From the NCBI GenBank assembly GCA_017645955.1, contig JAGCNM010000046.1:1-36280 (forward strand): 36,280 nt of DNA, written 5' to 3'. A program made the position numbers and the translations under genes. The notes under the pieces are model-generated. The model did no database searches, had not been told where the DNA came from, and was given only the letters and a program-made list of their open reading frames with translations. Origin of the DNA: Candidatus Saccharimonadota bacterium. Its GTDB lineage: Bacteria > Patescibacteriota > Saccharimonadia > Saccharimonadales > Saccharimonadaceae. Positions 32,143 to 36,280 of this stretch are shown here, in pieces; the first letter of the stretch is position 1, and each line of letters opens with the position of its first letter.

Positions 32143-33077
32143 TTTGTTTCAGAATGAAACTTTTCGTGAATCTCACGTAAATGCTTATCTGTTACGTGTG
32201 TATAGATTTGGGTTGTTGAAATATCAGCATGCCCGAGCATTGATTGTACCGATCTTAAATCGGCACCATTCATTAATAAATCCGTCGCAAACGAATGTCT
32301 TAGCGTATGTGGCGAAACATGTTTTGTGATTCCTGCGAGCCTTGCATATTTTTCTACTACTCGTTCAACCGAGCGAGCTGTCATTCGCCTATAATCTCCC
32401 GAAGTATCAACCGCCTGCGTATTGCGCGAATTATTTAAAAAGAGTGCCGGCAGGGAATCATTTCTTGCATCTAAATAATCCTGTACTCTATCCGCTGCGG
32501 ATTTTGAAATAAAAATCGGACGGTCTTTCGAACCCTTTCCGCGCACCATAAACTCTCGCCTTTCTAAATTAATTGAATCTCGATTTAATCCAACCAATTC
32601 CGAAACGCGCAGTCCGCCAGAGTATAAAAGTTCAATAATCGCTCTATCCCGCAACCCTGATTCAGTAGATAAATCAATCTGGTTCAGCATATCCTCAACC
32701 TCGTCAAAATGCAAAAATGTCACCTGTTTACGGACGACGTGCGGCAAATCAACTAGCGATGGGTCAAGCGACTTTATCTCACGCCTCGCAAGATATTTTA
32801 AAAAACCTCTTAATGCAATCAAGTGATACGTTTGAGTTATAACCTTTAAATCCTCGTCACCATTTTCCGAACCATACCGATTCAGTTTCAAGCGATATTT
32901 GCGCAATAACTCCTTCGTAATATCGCCTGGCCCCATCTCATTTTTATTCAAAACTTCTAAAGAAATCTCAACAAAACGTTCCAGATATAATCTATAATTC
33001 TCAATCGTCTTCTTGCTCCTCCCCGACTCAACTTCAAGATGCTCTAAAAAATCGTTTATGAGGTCATAGATATCCAT
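32139..33077 (-). CDS. Tyrosine site-specific recombinase of the Xer family
   Basis: A 312-residue integrase with N-terminal SAM-like DNA-binding domain (about 3-100) and C-terminal catalytic domain. The catalytic set is complete: R157 in 'SGGLRVSEL', K in 'VRGKGSKDRP', H257 and R260 in 'SPHTLRHSF', H283 in 'LGHADIS', and Y292 in 'TTQIYTHV'. Length and motifs fit XerC/XerD/XerA; it probably resolves chromosome dimers with the FtsK encoded at 10868. The ATG at 33077 is set by TATAAT 6 nt upstream on the minus strand. The flanking genes do not indicate a mobile element. Confidence 0.92.
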   Translation of the reverse strand: MDIYDLINDFLEHLEVESGRSKKTIENYRLYLERFVEISLEVLNKNEMGPGDITKELLRKYRLKLNRYGSENGDEDLKVITQTYHLIALRGFLKYLARREIKSLDPSLVDLPHVVRKQVTFLHFDEVEDMLNQIDLSTESGLRDRAIIELLYSGGLRVSELVGLNRDSINLERREFMVRGKGSKDRPIFISKSAADRVQDYLDARNDSLPALFLNNSRNTQAVDTSGDYRRMTARSVERVVEKYARLAGITKHVSPHTLRHSFATDLLMNGADLRSVQSMLGHADISTTQIYTHVTDKHLREIHEKFHSETN

Positions 33078-33083
33078 ACACCT

Positions 33084-33089
33084 ATTATA
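33084..33089 (-). promoter_or_regulatory. -10 box of leaderless xer gene
   Basis: Minus-strand TATAAT, then AGGTGT, then ATG at 33077. Only 38 bp separate the xer and ndk starts, so their promoters are back to back. Confidence 0.65.
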
Positions 33090-33115
33090 TGATATAATTA
33101 CCAAAAGGAGAAAAT

Positions 33116-33631
33116 ATGGCAAAATCACAAGATTATATTCAGCGTACTTTAGTAGTTCTAAAACCAGATACCGTTCAACGCGGTATTATTGGCGAAGTTG
33201 TCCAAAGATTTGAGCGCGTTGGTCTTAAAATCGTCGGTATGAAGATGGTTATGCCGGACGAACATCTCTATAGGCAGCACTACGAAGACATTGGCCAAAT
33301 GATTACGCGTCGTGGCGAGACAGCCTTCCGCTACAATGTCGAATACATGATGAGCGGTCCAGTTATCGCTATGGTTCTTGAAGGCGTCGAAGCCCAACCC
33401 CTAGTCCGTAAAATCGTTGGCCCAACCGAACCAAAATCTGCAGAAATGGGCACCATTCGTGGAGACTACTCCCATATGAGCTTTGGTTATTCCGACGCGA
33501 AGGGAACTGGCGTTCCGAATCTCGTTCACGCTTCCGGCTCTATTGAAGAAGCAAAGAAGGAAATTGACCTCTGGTTTAACGGCAACGAACTCTACGACTA
33601 CTCTGATCTTAACGAGAAGTACACAAGGTAA
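33116..33631 (+). CDS. ndk: Nucleoside diphosphate kinase
   Basis: A 171-residue NDK, which balances nucleoside triphosphates by phosphate transfer through a histidine. 'RTLVVLKPDTVQRGIIGEVV', 'GPVIAMVLEGVEA' and 'GTIRGDY' are canonical; the active His is H138 in 'NLVHASGS'. It is longer than the common 140-150 because of an insert before the active His (about 118-134). AAAGGAG lies before the ATG, so this gene has a short leader. The stop codon is part of the large palindrome that follows. Confidence 0.95.
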   Translation: MAKSQDYIQRTLVVLKPDTVQRGIIGEVVQRFERVGLKIVGMKMVMPDEHLYRQHYEDIGQMITRRGETAFRYNVEYMMSGPVIAMVLEGVEAQPLVRKIVGPTEPKSAEMGTIRGDYSHMSFGYSDAKGTGVPNLVHASGSIEEAKKEIDLWFNGNELYDYSDLNEKYTR

Positions 33632-33786
33632 CTTTCAATTAGATTTTGGAGCATCTTGAAGGTGCCCGATAAAAAACACAACAGTCGCGGATGAGCGAGG
33701 GAACTGAAATTTCCGAACGAATCCGCCCGAGCTGTTGTATTTTTTATACGGCGCAACTTCAACACTCCAAAATCTAATTGCAAGTT
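33630..33786. repeat. 157-bp palindrome between ndk and the ABC operon
   Basis: The outer arms of 22 bp (33630-33651 and 33765-33786) match with one mismatch. Next come TTGAAG (33656-33661)/CTTCAA (33757-33762), then a 16-bp arm ATAAAAAA...CAG (33669-33684)/33732-33747 with one mismatch, CGGAT (33688-33692)/ATCCG (33721-33725), and a tip GGAA (33700-33703)/TTCC (33711-33714). It fills the whole space between two convergent genes and may terminate both transcripts. Confidence 0.85.
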
Positions 33787-33790
33787 ATCT

Positions 33791-34522
33791 TTATAACACT
33801 TTTTTCAAAAACTCCTTCACCCGCGGAGTTTTTGGATGTGAGAAAAACTCCTTTGGAGTACCTTCCTCAATAATCTTACCTTTATCAATAAACACAATCC
33901 TCGTCGCAATTTCTTTTGCAAAGCTCATTTCATGCGTCACAATCATAATTGTCATTCCACGGTCGGCTAATTCTCGGATTAAGCTTAAAACATCCCCAAT
34001 TGATTCCGGGTCAAGTGCCGAAGTTGGTTCATCGAACAACAACACTTCCGGCGAGAGCATCATTGCGCGCACAATCGCCACTCTTTGTTTTTGGCCACCC
34101 GATAACGAAGCGGGGAACGAATCAGCCTTGTCTAACAATCCGATGTGTTTTAAGAGTTGTTTCGCGCGTTTTTCGGCTGCCGCTCGCTTCATGAGTTTTA
34201 GTTTCATCGGCGCGAGGATTAAATTGTCCATCACAGTTAAATTATTAATTAAATTGAAATGCTGGAATACCATTCCGATATTACGACGAATCCTCCGGAC
34301 GTTTTTCTCGGTCACTAACTCGCCGTCTAAATATATCTCGCCCGACGTCGGCTCTTCCATCCAGTTAATACATCTAAGGAATGTCGATTTCCCCGAACCG
34401 GACGGACCAAGCACTACCACTCTCTCGCCTTCCTTTAGCTCAAAATCAATCCCGTTTAAAACTTTATTCTTCCCGAACGACTTATGTAAATTCTTAATCT
34501 TTAAATCCGTGTTCTGTTCCAT
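33791..34522 (-). CDS. Polar amino acid ABC transporter, ATP-binding protein
   Basis: A 243-residue ATPase of the GlnQ/HisP type. Walker A 'GPSGSGKST', Q-loop 'GMVFQHFNLI', signature 'LSGGQKQRVAI', Walker B 'VLLFDEPTSALD' and switch His 'IVTHEMSF' are all present. Its start overlaps the stop of the permease gene by 1 nt. Third gene of a substrate-binding, permease, ATPase operon. Confidence 0.95.
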   Translation of the reverse strand: MEQNTDLKIKNLHKSFGKNKVLNGIDFELKEGERVVVLGPSGSGKSTFLRCINWMEEPTSGEIYLDGELVTEKNVRRIRRNIGMVFQHFNLINNLTVMDNLILAPMKLKLMKRAAAEKRAKQLLKHIGLLDKADSFPASLSGGQKQRVAIVRAMMLSPEVLLFDEPTSALDPESIGDVLSLIRELADRGMTIMIVTHEMSFAKEIATRIVFIDKGKIIEEGTPKEFFSHPKTPRVKEFLKKVL

Positions 34523-35226
34523 TATTTCTCCGCCCTAAGATCACTCTTTCTTAAACTCTTCTCAACTCGTTGCACGATGAAGGTAATTAGATAGATTGTT
34601 GCGAGATAGAACAAAGCCGCCACAACCATCGGTACGAGGTAACTCGCCATATTTTGGCCCGAACCAATATCCTTCGCCGCCATGTTTAAATCATACATCC
34701 CAACCATACTTACGATTGCGGTCTCCTTAATCACTGTAATGATCTCATTTCCTAGTGCCGGGATGATATTTTTTATCGCTTGCGGTGCCACAATTTTCAT
34801 AAAAATTGTGTAGCGCGATAGTCCGAGCGCTAAACCTGCCTCGGTCTGGCCTTTATCTACCGACAAAATCCCGCCTCGAATGACCTCCGCCGTATAAGCC
34901 GCCGAGTTTAATCCGAACGCTAGAATCGCCGTAATAATACTCGGGAAACCTTTAATTGCAAATATTACGAAAAACATAATAAATAGTTGCAATGCCATCG
35001 GTGTTCCGCGGATGATTGTCGTATAAACTTTACAAATAAACTTCGGAATTGCCAGCCATTTTGACGGCTTCGCCGTATCAATTAACGCTATAATTGTCCC
35101 AAGGAACACGCCAATTAAAATTGCAAAATATGCGATCTGCATCGTCAACAAAAAACCGTGCAAAAGGGAATCAATATATGATGATGTACTAAACAGCTCT
35201 CCTATTTTGCTAAAGAAATCATTCAT
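34522..35226 (-). CDS. Polar amino acid ABC transporter, permease
   Basis: A 234-residue HisM/GlnP-type permease with five or so membrane helices. It carries the family signature around 'GFGLNSAAYTAEVIRGGILSV' and the EAA loop 'QTEAGLALGLSRYTIFMKIVAPQA'. It overlaps the upstream substrate-binding gene by 8 nt, so translation is coupled. As the only permease it would act as a homodimer. Confidence 0.95.
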   Translation of the reverse strand: MNDFFSKIGELFSTSSYIDSLLHGFLLTMQIAYFAILIGVFLGTIIALIDTAKPSKWLAIPKFICKVYTTIIRGTPMALQLFIMFFVIFAIKGFPSIITAILAFGLNSAAYTAEVIRGGILSVDKGQTEAGLALGLSRYTIFMKIVAPQAIKNIIPALGNEIITVIKETAIVSMVGMYDLNMAAKDIGSGQNMASYLVPMVVAALFYLATIYLITFIVQRVEKSLRKSDLRAEK

Positions 35227-36076
35227 CTTCTAACCCCATATACTTTAATACCAATCTATCAATTTCAGATTGGCCATTTTCATCTTTACTTATCATCCCC
35301 GCGAGAACTTCGTTGAAAGCCTCGAGTAGTTCAGATCTATTTTTATTTACCGCAATTGCATAGGCTTCCTCAACTGGATAATCTTCTTCGCGTGTTGCGC
35401 CAGAATAATATAACGGTAATGCTTCGAGGCTTGGATTCTTTTCAACGATAAACTTCGCCGCCAGTTCATCCGCAATCGCAAAATCAATAATATGTGCATT
35501 GATCGCGTCCGCCGCTAATTGATGCGAATCAATCCCTTTTACAGTCGTCCCAGTATTTGCTAAAACTCCGCCCTCATCAATCTCGTCCTGTACAAACAAA
35601 TAACCAGTGCTCCCAGTCTGTGACCCAAGCGTATACCCAGCTAGCGCTTCCCATACAACATGATTATCGCGGAGTGAAGGTGGATAGTCTTTACTATATA
35701 TCACATATTGTACCGACGTATAATAGGGGATCGTGAAATTAACTTTTTCTTCGCGCGCCGGCGTGATTGTTAATCCTGCCGCCCCCGCATCGGCGATTTT
35801 ACCTGCCTCGACATTATCAATAATCACATCAAATTCGACATTCTTAATCTGGATATTTTTATTCATTTTTTCCGCGACCCGGTTTACGATTTCTACGTCA
35901 ACTCCAGCAATTTGCCTTTGGCTATCATAAAACTCAAACGGCGCGAACGGTACGTTAGTTTCAACTACATAATCTACCTCAGAATCTCCTTCAATCGAAA
36001 AATAAACACTTACACCCATTCCGACCGTCACCAATAAGAAAATGATAAAGAAAATTACGGATTTAACCTTATGCAT
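35219..36076 (-). CDS. Polar amino acid ABC transporter, substrate-binding protein (membrane-tethered)
   Basis: About 285 residues of family 3 extracellular solute-binding protein: 'PFAPFEFYDSQRQIAGVDVEIVNRVAEKM', 'AGLTITPAREEKVNFTIPYYTS', 'AYAIAVNKNRSELLEAFNEVL'. The N-terminal helix (about 5-27) has no lipobox cysteine, so the protein is probably held by this helix. Two in-frame ATGs lie upstream, but TATAAT on the minus strand (36083-36088) is exactly 6 nt before ATG 36076, which I take as the start. The exact amino acid cannot be told. Confidence 0.92.
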   Translation of the reverse strand: MHKVKSVIFFIIFLLVTVGMGVSVYFSIEGDSEVDYVVETNVPFAPFEFYDSQRQIAGVDVEIVNRVAEKMNKNIQIKNVEFDVIIDNVEAGKIADAGAAGLTITPAREEKVNFTIPYYTSVQYVIYSKDYPPSLRDNHVVWEALAGYTLGSQTGSTGYLFVQDEIDEGGVLANTGTTVKGIDSHQLAADAINAHIIDFAIADELAAKFIVEKNPSLEALPLYYSGATREEDYPVEEAYAIAVNKNRSELLEAFNEVLAGMISKDENGQSEIDRLVLKYMGLEDE

Positions 36077-36082
36077 AATACT

Positions 36083-36088
36083 ATTATA
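36083..36088 (-). promoter_or_regulatory. -10 box of leaderless ABC operon
   Basis: Minus-strand TATAAT, then AGTATT, then ATG at 36076. It lies inside the longer open frame and thus argues for the shorter protein. Confidence 0.65.
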
Positions 36089-36125
36089 ATTCATTTTTTT
36101 AAAAATCATAAAAAATTAAAAAAAC

Positions 36126-36155
36126 TTGGCAAAATTCTTAGGCTTATGTTATGAT
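36126..36155 (+). promoter_or_regulatory. Promoter of the secreted protein at the window end
   Basis: TTGGCA (36126-36131), 18-nt spacer, TATGAT (36150-36155), then a short leader with AAAGGG before the ATG at 36177. Confidence 0.65.
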
Positions 36156-36176
36156 AAAAAAGACAAAGGGTCATAC

Positions 36177-36280
36177 ATGTTTAAAAACAAATATTTTGTG
36201 ATGGGAATAATTATCTTTTTTGCAACTTCTTGCGTGCAAGATGTTTTTGCTGATGGTTATTCGATGACGGTCACTACAGG
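36177..36280 (+). CDS. Secreted protein, 5' end only
   Basis: Only 34 codons lie in the window. They read as a signal peptide: basic start (MFKNKY), hydrophobic core (VMGIIIFFATSC) and a likely cut after VFA, before DGYSMTV. The 'ATSC' could be mistaken for a lipobox, but the residues after it (VQDVFA) fit a signal-peptidase I site better. A promoter and an AAAGGG RBS precede it. The mature function is outside the window. Confidence 0.7.
   Translation, partial: MFKNKYFVMGIIIFFATSCVQDVFADGYSMTVTT

Noticed and set aside
32139-33077. Xer-like recombinase as the integrase of a mobile element
   Set aside because: No attachment repeats, phage or conjugation genes surround it, and its length and motifs fit the housekeeping Xer enzyme expected beside FtsK.
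33735-34538. 267-codon plus-strand frame opposite the ABC ATPase
   Set aside because: It is a shadow of a clear GlnQ-type ATPase with all motifs; its product is Ser/Ile/Phe-rich without recognisable domains and has no RBS or promoter.

Overview
The window looks like a chromosomal piece of a Candidatus Saccharibacteria (TM7, Patescibacteria) genome. Reasons: small dense gene set of moderate GC; TGA is used as a stop, which argues against the code-25 lineages Absconditabacteria and Gracilibacteria; a Gram-positive-like envelope (FemX-type transferase, membrane-tethered solute-binding protein without lipobox, wall hydrolase); a complete type IV pilus locus; and many genes whose -10 box lies only 6-7 nt before the start codon, the signature of leaderless mRNAs. 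The taxonomic call is inference.

Layout. 1-202: structured non-coding DNA. 203-4554: FemX-like aminoacyltransferase, a P-type cation ATPase and a membrane-anchored protein of unknown function. 4556-5614 (minus): tsaD. 5657-6949: a consensus sigma-70 promoter driving two HTH-containing genes, closed by a terminator. 7011-7442 (minus): rlmH. 7483-7557: tRNA-Gln(TTG), followed by an unusual cluster of hairpins. 7746-9170 (minus): orphan protein. 9308-13042: membrane/spermidine-synthase fusion and FtsK. 13074-18060: a secreted or surface cluster with a PEGA-like protein, a four-domain wall hydrolase and two anchored unknowns. 18157-20466: rpsF-ssb-rpsR-efp and a TlyA-like rRNA methyltransferase. 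20491-32142: type IV pilus locus pilM-pilN-pilO-(small membrane protein)-pilB-pilT-pilC, two convergent prepilins, prepilin peptidase, and a very large prepilin-like protein with InlB-type repeats and a FISUMP-like tail. 32139-33077 (minus): Xer recombinase. 33116-33631: ndk. 33791-36076 (minus): polar amino acid ABC transporter. 36177 to the end: start of a secreted protein.

How it fits together. The pilus genes supply the inner-membrane platform (PilM/N/O/C), extension and retraction motors (PilB/PilT), processing (PilD), two pilin subunits and a probable adhesive minor pilin. For an epibiont this is the machinery for reaching and holding a host cell. The four-domain hydrolase upstream could act on host or self wall. 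Amino acid uptake and cation transport fit a dependent lifestyle.

Beyond genes, two patterns stand out: (1) at least thirteen starts sit 6-7 nt downstream of a TATAAT-like box; (2) long palindromes occur both between genes (157 bp between ndk and the ABC genes; a cluster behind tRNA-Gln) and apparently in frame inside tsaD and the tlyA-like gene. These resemble in principle the palindromic elements that insert into Rickettsia genes. All assignments are from reading the sequence; no database search was done.
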